64,000 nt of DNA, taken from contig NZ_CP047958.1 in the NCBI RefSeq assembly GCF_014304815.1, positions 1,364,001 to 1,428,000 of the forward strand, given 5' to 3'. Shown here piece after piece: positions 53,450 to 60,716 of this stretch. Source of the DNA: Synechococcus sp. MIT S9220 (GTDB lineage Bacteria > Cyanobacteriota > Cyanobacteriia > PCC-6307 > Cyanobiaceae). Positions within the stretch are counted from its first letter, which is position 1. Every line of letters begins with the position of its first letter. Below the pieces are notes generated by a model. It had not been told where the DNA came from, made no database searches, and saw nothing but the letters and a program-made list of their open reading frames with translations. The position numbers and the translations under genes were made by a program.

Positions 53450-53976
53450 CGTTTGAGCTGTCTTCCGACAATGAGCGTCTCAAAAGAGGATTTCTTGACT
53501 CGATAGGGGCAAAACCACAACTGGTTTGGTGATTTACGACTCTAGGGTTAATCAGCAACTCTCCTAGCGATAGTCATCATGCCTATAGCTACTAAGTACT
53601 TCTAATAATTACTAGTAGTACTAATTTCAAATAGGTATGTCGGACTGGAAGTCTTGGGCAAGCTGGACAGCTTCGCTGTTAGGTAGAAACTCTTTTTCAA
53701 GAGTCTTCCTAACTGGCAAAGCCCATCGTCGCTACCCATTTCAAATGAGGTAGAGGTCGCCCATTGATGCCACAGCCAGTGTCATACGAGGGTTGGGGAT
53801 AATATTCACGTCTAGATCCGGTGCTGTTAAGCCGAGTCCTGTTGGGTCATCATCAGACCAGACACGAGTTACTCCACACAGTCGCTGTGCTTTCATCGTG
53901 TCCCTTTTACATCTCAGCTAATCAGTTCCCTGATCGGCTGTGCTTCGTTGATGGGTTTGATAAAGAGTTTTCCTTC

Positions 53977-54230
53977 TCTCTAATAGGAGACCTTTGCGGT
54001 TGTCCCTGTATTAGGCCGCCTTTGCAAGGCTCCTCTTAAGAACCCGCCTTTGCGGTCTTCCCCTGTAATAGCCAGAGGCGAGGAAAGCGTATCAACCTTA
54101 TAGGGGTGGGTTTGCAATTGGTTCCTCTATTAATCAGGTTTTGCCCCCTCTTATAGTGAGGGGGTGACTGTTACCCTTGATAGGCAGGGTTAGCAATCTC
54201 CTATCTGCAAGCCTCTCTAAGGCCTGTTAA
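53977..54230. repeat. degenerate ~28-base tandem repeat array
   Basis: Units anchored on TTTGC start at 53993, 54021 and 54049 (exact 28-base spacing), then 54111 and 54140 (29 bases). After TTTGC each has a purine-rich step, then TCC(C)CTNTWATAG, and often ends GCC before the next TTTGC. Partial units flank them (CTAATAGGAGACC at 53980; TAGCAATCTCCTAT and CTGCAAGCCTCTCTAAGG near 54190-54220). Copies are diverged and unit length varies where spacer is inserted, so this is not a CRISPR array. Possible recombinase arm sites or a repetitive RNA. Confidence 0.6.
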
Positions 54231-54258
54231 ATCTGCTGGATAGGATTACATGCTAAAC

Positions 54259-54285
54259 AGCCCCAAGAGAGATGCTCAAGGGGCT
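54259..54285 (-). terminator. probable terminator of the 54320 lipoprotein gene
   Basis: Arms AGCCCC/GGGGCT (54259-54264 and 54280-54285) with a 15-base loop are followed, on the minus strand, by GTTTAGC. It lies 35 bases after the lipoprotein stop. The T run is poor. Confidence 0.45.
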
Positions 54286-54319
54286 TGCAGGCGTCGCTCA
54301 GGGAATGTCGTATCGAGAC

Positions 54320-54679
54320 TTAGAACCTGAAGTACCTGTAGTTGCTGTTGTCTCTGCTGTCGAAGCAGACGATCTGCCTCTCTTCATGTACACAGTTGAC
54401 GATGTTTTGCTCGCGTGTCTTTGAAACGTTTTCGTAGTTGTGTTCCCAATTCCACTCGTTGCACTCTTGCGTGGTGAATGGACCATTGCACTCCATCTCA
54501 GCAGGTGGTGAGATGTATGACTTCCTCACTCGCTCTGAATAGGTCTCTGTGTACTTGCCAGCCATTGTCATGTAGTCATTTGAAGTAATCACTGCCTCTC
54601 GCATCGAGCCGTAGCTCTGGGAGCTGCAAGCGGTGACGATGAAAGCAATTGCAATGAGTAGTGGTGCGAAGCGTTTCAT
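54320..54679 (-). CDS. small lipoprotein (119 aa), function unknown
   Basis: Signal peptide MKRFAPLLIAIAFIVTACSS with lipobox VTAC (Cys18) indicates lipid attachment at a membrane. The mature part has several cysteines (ECNGPF, QECNEW, VNCVHEE, IVCFDS) and ends in aromatic NSNYRYFRF. The paired-Cys tail plus aromatic end resembles that of the 55858 lipoprotein, so they may be diverged paralogues. Four bases separate it from the upstream 54684 gene, so they are one operon. Confidence 0.72.
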   Translation of the reverse strand: MKRFAPLLIAIAFIVTACSSQSYGSMREAVITSNDYMTMAGKYTETYSERVRKSYISPPAEMECNGPFTTQECNEWNWEHNYENVSKTREQNIVNCVHEERQIVCFDSRDNSNYRYFRF

Positions 54680-54683
54680 CTGC

Positions 54684-55535
54684 TTAAGCGCAAAACTTCT
54701 TCGCAGCTATGTCAACAGCTGTATTGCTTTGTATTGGTCTCCAATTGCTTCCGTATGAACTAAGAGACTCCCAGGAATTGCACCTGACAAAGCTTGTCTG
54801 CTTCAAGTATGACTTCACATTGTATGAACCATACCTGAAGTTGCGGTCAAAATCTATTTCTATTTGACTCCCTCTTCTTGACGCAAGTCTTACAAAAGTA
54901 TCGAAGCAGTTCTTGGCGGAATCTTGCCCAAAAAATCCAATCCTCTGCCAGCCTGGGCCATAGGGAGGCATTGGCTTGAACTTGCACGACTCTCTCATGC
55001 AAGACTGTCTCCATTTGCTAGCAAATGTTTGATTTAATTGTCGTGCTTTTTTGTCATGTCCTCTTACATATTTGCTTACAATATTCGGGTGAGCATTGGC
55101 ATAATCTTTGGCAATTTGCTTGTAATAAAAATCATAACTATTACCTCTGCAGTTCCCTTCGTTAGCAATTGGATGAACGAAAGGTATAGGGTACATATGC
55201 CTGTACCTTCTTACTACTTCTGTCTGCCTAACAATACCTTTTGAATCGGTCATAATGCATGGGCCCCTGTAAGTAGAAGACTGCCATCCTTCTTCGCAGG
55301 TCAGGAAGCCGGCATTTTTAGCAGACCTTTTCAAACACTTTTGCCATTTATCCCAGTCGAAATCTTCGTGTTCAATATTATATTGGTAGCCAAGCTCATA
55401 TTTATCACAGCCAAAGTCAAAATGAGCCTTGGCTTTTGGAATGGAAATACTGCCAAAGATGGTCAACAGAAAGACAAGCACCCCAGCTCTGTACGTTTTG
55501 CCGTTGGCTCGTCTTTCGAGTGTGGATTGGTTCAT
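54684..55535 (-). CDS. exported cysteine-rich protein (283 aa), function unknown
   Basis: After a basic N-terminus, a signal segment (GVLVFLLTIFGSISIPKAKA) is followed by a mature part with about ten cysteines and many aromatic residues (FGCDKYELGYQYNIEHEDFD; WRQSCMRESCKFKPMPPYGP). These suggest a disulfide-stabilised periplasmic or surface protein. No domain recognised. Upstream partner of the 54320 lipoprotein on the same strand. It is divergent from the 55562 gene. Confidence 0.7.
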   Translation of the reverse strand: MNQSTLERRANGKTYRAGVLVFLLTIFGSISIPKAKAHFDFGCDKYELGYQYNIEHEDFDWDKWQKCLKRSAKNAGFLTCEEGWQSSTYRGPCIMTDSKGIVRQTEVVRRYRHMYPIPFVHPIANEGNCRGNSYDFYYKQIAKDYANAHPNIVSKYVRGHDKKARQLNQTFASKWRQSCMRESCKFKPMPPYGPGWQRIGFFGQDSAKNCFDTFVRLASRRGSQIEIDFDRNFRYGSYNVKSYLKQTSFVRCNSWESLSSYGSNWRPIQSNTAVDIAAKKFCA

Positions 55536-55561
55536 GGCTAGTGGTTTTTATTGAATGATCT

Positions 55562-55858
55562 GTGAAAGGGCAGGGGATACGCATCCCCCATTCGAGCCAT
55601 TTAGAAGGTTCAGCTTTGGTGCCAACGGGGGATGTGCTCCAGATACAGCACTGCGAGGGTGACAAGAGAGCACAAGTCACCTTGAACCAACAGCAAGTCG
55701 AGCAGTCGTACTGGAGGGACCTTGAGTCAGCGTCATCTCAGGATCTACAGCAGTACCTGGAGGAGCTAGATGTTCAGCACTACTTCAGTGCCATCCATCC
55801 TATTGTCAGCAAGAAGCTAAGAGCTTGTGCAGCTATCTGTATTTGTGAGGAGGAGTGA
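55562..55858 (+). CDS. hypothetical protein (98 aa) ending in the AAICxCEEE tail
   Basis: Frame from GTG 55562. The middle, GDVLQIQHCEGDKRAQVTLN then a helical DLESASSQDLQQYLEELDVQ, looks like a small regulatory or binding domain. The end ACAAICICEEE is shared with the 25-residue fragment at 56168. The TGA overlaps the next ATG (55858), so it is coupled to the lipoprotein. A hairpin GGGGAT/ATCCCC falls in its first codons (55573-55588), which makes the start uncertain. Confidence 0.5.
   Translation: MKGQGIRIPHSSHLEGSALVPTGDVLQIQHCEGDKRAQVTLNQQQVEQSYWRDLESASSQDLQQYLEELDVQHYFSAIHPIVSKKLRACAAICICEEE
55573..55588. repeat. hairpin GGGGAT-N4-ATCCCC
   Basis: Perfect 6-bp arms around ACGC. A close relative (GGGAT-CAGC-ATCCC) is at 58566-58579. 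Both lie near gene boundaries in the island. Confidence 0.5.
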
Positions 55859-55864
55859 TGAAAG
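55824..55864 (+). repeat. 41-base duplicated junction, copy 1
   Basis: The end of the 55562 gene plus the start of the next lipoprotein gene recur at 56211-56251 with 35 of 41 bases identical. The stretch contains GTGAGGAGGA, a strong ribosome-binding site, and the TGATGAAAG stop/start overlap. Confidence 0.8.
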
Positions 55865-56163
55865 CTTGGCCTTTGCTGTTAGCTGCTTGTGTCCTTTCCG
55901 GCTGCGAATCCAACCCTACATATTCCACTCCAAAAGTTCAGTACTTCTATTCATCTGAGGAACTTATTAGAGATATGCGTAGCTGGGAAAGTTCTGGTGG
56001 TCAAACCTCTTATGATGATGTTTCTGGCAAGTTTGTATCAACGTTTCAAAGAAAATGTCACCGTGATCCTGTAGCCAAACCAATGAGCTACATCTGCCAA
56101 GAAAAAAAATACAATGAAGATTGGAATAAATCCAAGTATTACTATTTCAAGCTAAGGACTTAA
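55858..56163 (+). CDS. small lipoprotein (101 aa), function unknown
   Basis: Signal peptide MKAWPLLLAACVLSGCESNP with lipobox LSGC (Cys16). The mature part has a helical stretch (SSEELIRDMRSWESSGGQTS) and two later cysteines (KCHRDP, YICQEK), ending in aromatic SKYYYFKLRT. ATG 55858 is preferred to the GTG one codon before, and is preceded by GGAGGA. Overlaps the stop of the 55562 gene. Possible distant paralogue of the 54320 lipoprotein. Confidence 0.7.
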   Translation: MKAWPLLLAACVLSGCESNPTYSTPKVQYFYSSEELIRDMRSWESSGGQTSYDDVSGKFVSTFQRKCHRDPVAKPMSYICQEKKYNEDWNKSKYYYFKLRT

Positions 56164-56167
56164 GGCT

Positions 56168-56245
56168 ATGACTCGAACACGAAGTTCTGCGATTGATAAG
56201 GGAGAAAAGGCTTTTGCAGCTATTTGCCTCTGTGAGGAGGAATGA
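56168..56245 (+). pseudogene. 25-residue remnant of the AAICxCEEE gene
   Basis: ATG 56168 opens a 25-codon frame whose end, FAAICLCEEE, repeats the end of the 55562 product, and whose stop overlaps the next start (ATGATG). The rest of the longer gene is missing. It is either a truncated duplicate or a translated leader retained because it couples to the following gene. Confidence 0.45.
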
Positions 56246-56251
56246 TGAAAG
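56211..56251 (+). repeat. 41-base duplicated junction, copy 2
   Basis: Second copy of the 55824-55864 stretch, 6 mismatches. It again ends at a stop/start overlap in front of an exported-protein gene. Confidence 0.8.
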
Positions 56252-56670
56252 TCTATTACTTGATGATGGCTATGGCATTAGGTGGTTTACCTGTTAATGC
56301 CCAGTTAGACCAGCAGTGGAAGCAGCGTGATGCAGAATTTGCTAATTGCAGGCAACGTTATGAGGATGCTCAATATTCGGGTGGAGGATCTAATTGGTTA
56401 ATAGATAAGCAGAACAACATATTCAGCCTTAGCAATGAAACCCCACAAGTAAATTTATCATTTTTGTCAGGCAGTGATAAAGGTCCGAAGGCTGTTATGA
56501 GATGTTTTGACCATCATATGGCAGTTTTGAACAAACAGAAGAGGTCAGGCGATTACGAGTGTTTGTACAAAGTAGAGAGTAATGAATTAGTCAGATATTG
56601 CAAAAGAGATGGACTCAGCGAAGTCACAAGAGAAGTGTTAGGCAGAAATAGAAATAGGCCGGTGCACTAA
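56242..56670 (+). CDS. exported protein (142 aa), function unknown
   Basis: A signal peptide (MMKVYYLMMAMALGGLPVNA) is followed by a charged helical start (DQQWKQRDAEFANCRQRYED). A central Ser/Gly region and paired cysteines follow (MRCFDH, YECLYK, RYCKRD). It is not a lipoprotein. The start is ATG 56242 or 56245. The TAA overlaps the next ATG (TAATG), so the zinc-ribbon gene is coupled to it. No family recognised. Confidence 0.65.
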   Translation: MMKVYYLMMAMALGGLPVNAQLDQQWKQRDAEFANCRQRYEDAQYSGGGSNWLIDKQNNIFSLSNETPQVNLSFLSGSDKGPKAVMRCFDHHMAVLNKQKRSGDYECLYKVESNELVRYCKRDGLSEVTREVLGRNRNRPVH

Positions 56671-56930
56671 TGCCAATGAAAAACCAGTTCATGAATAAGC
56701 AACTAGGACTGCCAATTAATCCTCAGTATTGCCATTCATGCTGGAGGTTAATGTATTACACATTCGACTATGACAGGCATTATTTGATTTGTAAGGAATG
56801 CCGAGAAAGACCTACTAAGGCAAACAACAGTACAATTCGCTCAGGCAATCCAGTCATTCAATTCATTAGATTCATTTCACGTATCTGTCAGATTATCAAA
56901 GGCAAAGACTACTTAGACTTAGATGACTAG
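56670..56930 (+). CDS. small zinc-ribbon-like protein (86 aa)
   Basis: Two CxxC knuckles, YCHSCWRLMYY and LICKECRERP, about 20 residues apart form a probable zinc ribbon. The C-terminus is basic and hydrophobic (IQFIRFISRICQIIKGK) and could lie on a membrane. Coupled to the exported-protein gene upstream by one-base overlap. Nucleic-acid or protein binding is possible; function unknown. Confidence 0.6.
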   Translation: MPMKNQFMNKQLGLPINPQYCHSCWRLMYYTFDYDRHYLICKECRERPTKANNSTIRSGNPVIQFIRFISRICQIIKGKDYLDLDD

Positions 56931-57367
56931 GGCTGATCTCCATGCCTCTGCGAAAAGCGAATAGATAGCGCTTAATATATGAAGAACAGATGACAGTAGC
57001 TGCCAACAATTAGCCTCCTTGTCTAACACTTAGGGCTGATTGCTACTGATGCCTGTTAGTAGTGATCAGTGCACCTGCCTGCCACTTCAGTCAGGAGTCA
57101 CCGTAGGCCCGGTCTTTCCCATAATGACCACAACTCAACGCTGATCTACTGCGCTGCAACGGATCACAAGGGATGACCATGCTTATGTATTGCGTCATCG
57201 TCGTAGAACTGCAGCGGTGGAGCCACAAGGACTGCAGAAATAATCTCCAGACCAGGTCAGCAAAGGGCTTTCTTTGATTCTTGGGCAACAGCCACCACAG
57301 GAGGTAGACCCACCCATGGGGGTATTTGCGTCCTTATGGTTACGTATATAAGGCCTGAGAAATTTTG
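56931..57367. other. island intergenic region
   Basis: About 440 bases between convergently oriented genes. I see no gene; a 32-codon frame at 57179 is not convincing. An inverted repeat ACCCACC/GGGGGT lies around 57307-57323. No T run or tRNA. Confidence 0.4.
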
Positions 57368-57823
57368 TCATTTTCTGAATGGCTCATCCCAGCTGTAGGA
57401 AGAACCTGAGATATAAACCCTGTCAACTTCTGATTCTTCAGAACCATCTAGAGGCCTGCTTAAGTATTCCACATAAGCAGCCACGCTCCACATATCCTTG
57501 AACTTTTTGTTAGGTGATGGATCACAGTATCCACGGATGATATTGATTTTTTCGTATTCTTCATCGAGAAGGAATGTCCATTTAAATGTGTCGTAGTACT
57601 CATCTAGATACTTGTCGAAGTCTTCCTTCTCCAATTTTTGATATCGAGCACGATCAGAGTTCCACAGCTTTCGTTCATCTCTGATTTGATCCAGAGCTTC
57701 GCCAAGTTTGTCGTCGCAGAGCTTCATCGCTTCAGCACGGCTAGAAGCAGATGGTTCGGGTCGAGGAGTACAGGCAGCAAACCCCAGTGCGAAAAGCAGT
57801 ATCAGTAGGAATTTCAGCTTCAC
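57368..57823 (-). CDS. lipoprotein (151 aa), function unknown
   Basis: Signal peptide MKLKFLLILLFALGFAACTP with lipobox FAAC (Cys18). The mature part is helical and highly charged (CDDKLGEALDQIRDERKLWN; KEDFDKYLDEYYDTFKWTFL) with Tyr/Trp-rich segments. It lies 3 bases downstream of the 57827 gene and is the last of a three-gene minus-strand run. No domain recognised. Confidence 0.7.
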   Translation of the reverse strand: MKLKFLLILLFALGFAACTPRPEPSASSRAEAMKLCDDKLGEALDQIRDERKLWNSDRARYQKLEKEDFDKYLDEYYDTFKWTFLLDEEYEKINIIRGYCDPSPNKKFKDMWSVAAYVEYLSRPLDGSEESEVDRVYISGSSYSWDEPFRK

Positions 57824-57826
57824 TGT

Positions 57827-58228
57827 TTACTCCGAACATGCAAACTTGATCAATGGTCTGTAAGCAGGATCTGCCTGTTTGAAATTGGCGCTTTCATAAG
57901 CCTTAAACTCCAATGTTTTGCAGTTTGCTATTCGTAAGAACTTGTCTTTGGGTTTAGATTCTTTGTTGTTCCATCCTATGCCCGTGGTGGGTCTTTTATC
58001 GCTATCTAATGGGACCCAGCCATCATAATAAAAGACAAGATCACCTTTCTTGACTACTGATTGCAGGTCTATGTAATAACCCAGTCCCCACCAGTTGTAC
58101 TCCTCAGCAATCGTTCCAGGTTTAGGCTTGCCATGCATTTCCCATGAAGCCATAACCCAAGTCTCTCCAGCTTGAACTGATGGGATTGGAATTAAAAGCC
58201 CAGCAATAACTGCGGCAATCCTTTTCAT
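57827..58228 (-). CDS. exported protein (133 aa), function unknown
   Basis: Signal peptide from MKRIAAVIAGLLIPIPSVQA, then a beta-rich mature domain with TWVMASWEMHGKPKPGTIAE, YYIDLQSVVKKGDLVFYYDG and the cysteine pair IANCKTLEF/IKFACSE. The overall plan resembles small surface-adhesin-like (CNP1/adhesin E type) domains, but I cannot assign one. ATG 58228 overlaps the stop of the zinc-finger gene by 4 bases. Confidence 0.68.
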   Translation of the reverse strand: MKRIAAVIAGLLIPIPSVQAGETWVMASWEMHGKPKPGTIAEEYNWWGLGYYIDLQSVVKKGDLVFYYDGWVPLDSDKRPTTGIGWNNKESKPKDKFLRIANCKTLEFKAYESANFKQADPAYRPLIKFACSE

Positions 58229-58440
58229 TGGCTTACATCCTCCTTCGGCCATTTGAGCAACTTTCCGTTGAACGTGGTTTCACCATGGATGCCATGGACT
58301 TCCCATAAGTGCTGCCTTAAGCCGACGAACTGCCAGGCATGCCCAAACTGCTTGCCGCATTCAGGGCAATAGCTCTTGAGGGGATTTCGCTCGTTCATGG
58401 GTTCAGCTTGGCCTGAGACCTGGCCCAAAGCATCCCTCAT
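58225..58440 (-). CDS. small C2H2-like zinc-finger protein
   Basis: A 71-residue frame from ATG 58440 (a second ATG at 58398 would give 57 residues). SYCPECGKQFGHAWQFVGLR then QHLWEVHG gives C-x2-C-x15-H-x4-H, with F four after the second Cys and L three before the first His. This is the layout of a classical C2H2 finger with about 3 extra residues in the loop. Bacterial C2H2 fingers are rare. It is coupled (ATGA) to an exported-protein gene, an odd partner for a DNA-binding domain. Confidence 0.6.
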   Translation of the reverse strand: MRDALGQVSGQAEPMNERNPLKSYCPECGKQFGHAWQFVGLRQHLWEVHGIHGETTFNGKLLKWPKEDVSQ

Positions 58441-58565
58441 TCTGGGGAATCTCAGCCGTATTCATTCGAAGTGATGCTCTGTGCCTGACCTGATCCAGCA
58501 ACGGCACAGCCAACCAACAGCATTGTTAGATGATTGAGCTTCTGTATCGATACGGTCCTTTGCTT

Positions 58566-58579
58566 GGGATCAGCATCCC
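58566..58579. repeat. hairpin GGGAT-N4-ATCCC
   Basis: Perfect 5-bp arms around CAGC, similar to the hairpin at 55573-55588. Lies just downstream of the 58622 micropeptide. Confidence 0.5.
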
Positions 58580-58621
58580 CTGAACACCTCGCTGAGCGGA
58601 TCCCCCAAAGGAGGTAACTCG

Positions 58622-58711
58622 CTACTTCTTTTTGGCCTTATCAGCTTCATTGATCTGGTTCATGCCTAGGCCGACCAGAAGAGCAACAGTGAGAACAAGG
58701 GTGGAAGTCAT
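58622..58711 (-). CDS. putative 29-residue single-helix membrane micropeptide
   Basis: Minus-strand ATG at 58711, stop at 58622. The product starts MTSTLVLTVALLVGLGMNQI and ends with a charged EADKAKKK, a typical one-helix micropeptide with the basic tail inside. No strong ribosome-binding site. Size makes it uncertain. Confidence 0.4.
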   Translation of the reverse strand: MTSTLVLTVALLVGLGMNQINEADKAKKK

Positions 58712-59224
58712 GGCTCGAGCTAAACGCATGAATTGAGTGTCTGCCACTCGGCATGCGATGCCATCCCCCAAGTGAGCCAATCGCTTGACGACCACCCCTT
58801 TTCGGGAGTAGTACAGGCGTACTTGCTAGTGATGGGCGATGGACGGATGGCTTTCAGATCCGAAGGGTTATTGGCTTGCACGTTTTCATCGGGACCCAAA
58901 GAGCACTTTGGCCAGAGATCAGAGGGTTTACGTGGACCACGGGCGGCCAATGCCAGAAGGACCTGCGCTACTCAAAACCTGAAGGGAAATGCGTTACGAG
59001 GATGCAGCTTCTCTGTGGTTCCAGCTCAAGAGGCTTGGGTGGACCGTGACCGAACCCGCCTGGGGTGGTGATATGGAGCCTTAGAAGTCAGCCAGGAAGT
59101 CCTTGCGGCCATCAACAGAGGCAGTCGGCTGGAAGACCACCCGAATGGGTGATGTGAATCCGATTGATTCAGGCGATGGTGAAGAGGTCCAGGAGGGATG
59201 ACCTCCACTATCTAAAACAATCAA
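58712..59224. other. island intergenic region
   Basis: About 510 bases. Overlapping frames on both strands (58733-59071 plus, 58720-58950 minus) give no recognisable protein and neither has a ribosome-binding site. Higher G+C than the flanking island genes, so it may be older host sequence. Confidence 0.35.
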
Positions 59225-59635
59225 ATGAAACTTCGATTGATCACCACAGGCCTGCTTAGCTCAGGCCTATTACTAGCTGGTTGTAGCGCTGCATCGGTTT
59301 CTTCTAAATCTGAACGTTGGAAAGTTCAAGAAGTGGCAATGATGGCAATGACTCGATGTCTCGTAACTGGTGGTCACTTTAATAGAAACGATGCTGCGAA
59401 GTTCATTGCTCAAGCGAATCAAGAACAGAGTGGTCAGTTTCAGCGCGTATATGATTCAATGGCAACAGGAGTTTCTGCGTCTGTAAATCAACAAGTCGCT
59501 GATGCAATATCTCAAAGCGGAGGGTGCAGACTGATGCTTACTAAATTTGTCGACTCTGAGCCCCAAACCGACTTCAAGAGGCGCATAACTAATGACTGGT
59601 TGTTAAGTCCAATTGAGTATCCAGACGACAAATAG
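59225..59635 (+). CDS. lipoprotein (136 aa), function unknown
   Basis: Signal peptide MKLRLITTGLLSSGLLLAGC with lipobox LAGC (Cys20). The mature domain is largely helical (VQEVAMMAMTRCLVTGGHFN; KFIAQANQEQSGQFQRVYDS) with a second Cys pair candidate (SGGCRLML). Followed directly by a hairpin terminator. No domain recognised. Confidence 0.72.
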   Translation: MKLRLITTGLLSSGLLLAGCSAASVSSKSERWKVQEVAMMAMTRCLVTGGHFNRNDAAKFIAQANQEQSGQFQRVYDSMATGVSASVNQQVADAISQSGGCRLMLTKFVDSEPQTDFKRRITNDWLLSPIEYPDDK

Positions 59636-59636
59636 C

Positions 59637-59661
59637 TAGATATATTCGCATCTATTTTTTT
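59637..59661 (+). terminator. rho-independent terminator of the 59225 gene
   Basis: Arms TAGAT/ATCTA (59637-59641, 59650-59654) with an 8-base loop run into seven T. It begins two bases after the stop codon. Confidence 0.7.
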
Positions 59662-59748
59662 AATGTCGGGAAGCCTGAAGCCATGAAAGCGAGGCTGAGA
59701 GCTATACAAGACCCGAAAGGGAAAAGCAGGGGGCGTTGAGTAGTCGCT

Positions 59749-59767
59749 ATCGATCTCCCGACAAAAC
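59749..59767 (+). repeat. 19-base direct repeat, copy 1
   Basis: ATCGATCTCCCGACAAAAC lies 33 bases before the 59801 lipoprotein gene. It recurs at 60660 with one change, and both are soon followed by AATTTTCT. Confidence 0.85.
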
Positions 59768-59800
59768 CATCACTCAAAGAATTTTCTGAACCTCTTTGTC

Positions 59801-60619
59801 ATGTTTCACCGATTAAGCAAGCCTTTAATACTTTGTCTTCTTGGAGTCGCAGTGGCTTCGTGCGCTTCACCCAAGTCAATAGTATCTACATACCTAAAAT
59901 CGCCCGTTGACTCAAAGAAAAGGTATGACACAATCTGTGAAAAAGATGTAGTTTCTCTATCCGAATTCAGAGAATACTATTCACCTGAAAACAATTCAGA
60001 TATTGCAAATTGGACAACCGAAAATATTAAATTTGACAGCAAGGCAGGAAGATATACATATATTTCGGCTGACCATGAAATAGGGTCAAAAACTCAAACA
60101 TCAATCTATAAGACTTTTAAGAAACAAAATGGTGAGTATTGTGTTCTATGGACATCGCATGGACGAGTAATTGGCGACCTTAGTGTCTTGATTCGTTATC
60201 CTGAAACCAAGATAACTGCATTTTTGCCAGTCGAATTAAGCGACTATTACAACTACGATTTCAACAATAAAGAGAGAAGCCACATGGCTTTAACTGTTCT
60301 AGACTCTTCATTAAAAAACAACCCTACGATCTATATTCCATATAACGGAAATGAAAAGCTTTATCAATACATAAAGACTGCAGACAATCCCGTCATTAAG
60401 GGAGTCGTCAGCCGAGAGTACACTCTGGATCTTGACACTGAAAAGGTTGATCAATTCAATAAATCACTCCGTAACTTAAAGACCTTGCTATCACAATATG
60501 ATACAGGCGAGGATATTGAGTACATGGGGTATAAGCGTTCTTATGTTACTGATGACAGCAGTATTCTGTATATGCCAACAGCAATTCCAGTTACTGCTTC
60601 TGCAAGCGAAAATCGTTAG
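59801..60619 (+). CDS. large lipoprotein (272 aa), function unknown
   Basis: Signal peptide from MFHRLSKPLILCLLGVAVAS with lipobox VASC (Cys21). The mature part is mixed alpha/beta and low in G+C (DTICEKDVVSLSEFREYYSP; YGVL-type strands; DNPVIKGVVSREYTLDLDTE). Two cysteines besides the lipid one (TIC, EYC). The gene is flanked on both sides by the same 19-base repeat, as if it were a separate module. No domain recognised. Confidence 0.7.
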   Translation: MFHRLSKPLILCLLGVAVASCASPKSIVSTYLKSPVDSKKRYDTICEKDVVSLSEFREYYSPENNSDIANWTTENIKFDSKAGRYTYISADHEIGSKTQTSIYKTFKKQNGEYCVLWTSHGRVIGDLSVLIRYPETKITAFLPVELSDYYNYDFNNKERSHMALTVLDSSLKNNPTIYIPYNGNEKLYQYIKTADNPVIKGVVSREYTLDLDTEKVDQFNKSLRNLKTLLSQYDTGEDIEYMGYKRSYVTDDSSILYMPTAIPVTASASENR

Positions 60620-60639
60620 TTTCTTGATGCGCTCGACCT

Positions 60640-60655
60640 ACACCCGTATGGGTGT
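60640..60655. repeat. hairpin between the 59801 and 60717 genes
   Basis: Perfect arms ACACCC/GGGTGT around GTAT, 20 bases after the lipoprotein stop. No T run follows; it may act as a weak terminator or RNA stabiliser. Confidence 0.45.
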
Positions 60656-60659
60656 TGCA

Positions 60660-60678
60660 ATCGATCCCCCGACAAAAC
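60660..60678 (+). repeat. 19-base direct repeat, copy 2
   Basis: ATCGATCCCCCGACAAAAC lies 38 bases before the 60717 gene. It differs from copy 1 at one base. Confidence 0.85.
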
Positions 60679-60716
60679 AATTTTCTATTTTATTCTTGAG
60701 CTGGCAGCAGACTTTG

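Larger units (their letters stand above)
53450..54319. other. gene-poor region behind the integrase
   Basis: About 870 bases with no convincing gene; short frames translate to unstructured text. The second half is dominated by a degenerate tandem repeat (separate entry). A structured RNA or recombination-site complex is plausible. Confidence 0.5.

Noticed and set aside
53821-54039. 72-codon frame in the integrase-proximal region
   Set aside because: Runs into the repeat array; composition looks random.
53977-54230. Array of ~28-base units considered as a CRISPR
   Set aside because: Units are diverged, directly adjacent without unique spacers, and no cas gene is present.
58720-59071. Overlapping frames on both strands between the zinc-finger gene and the 59225 lipoprotein
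   Set aside because: Neither has a family match, hydrophobic signal or translation start context, and they exclude each other.
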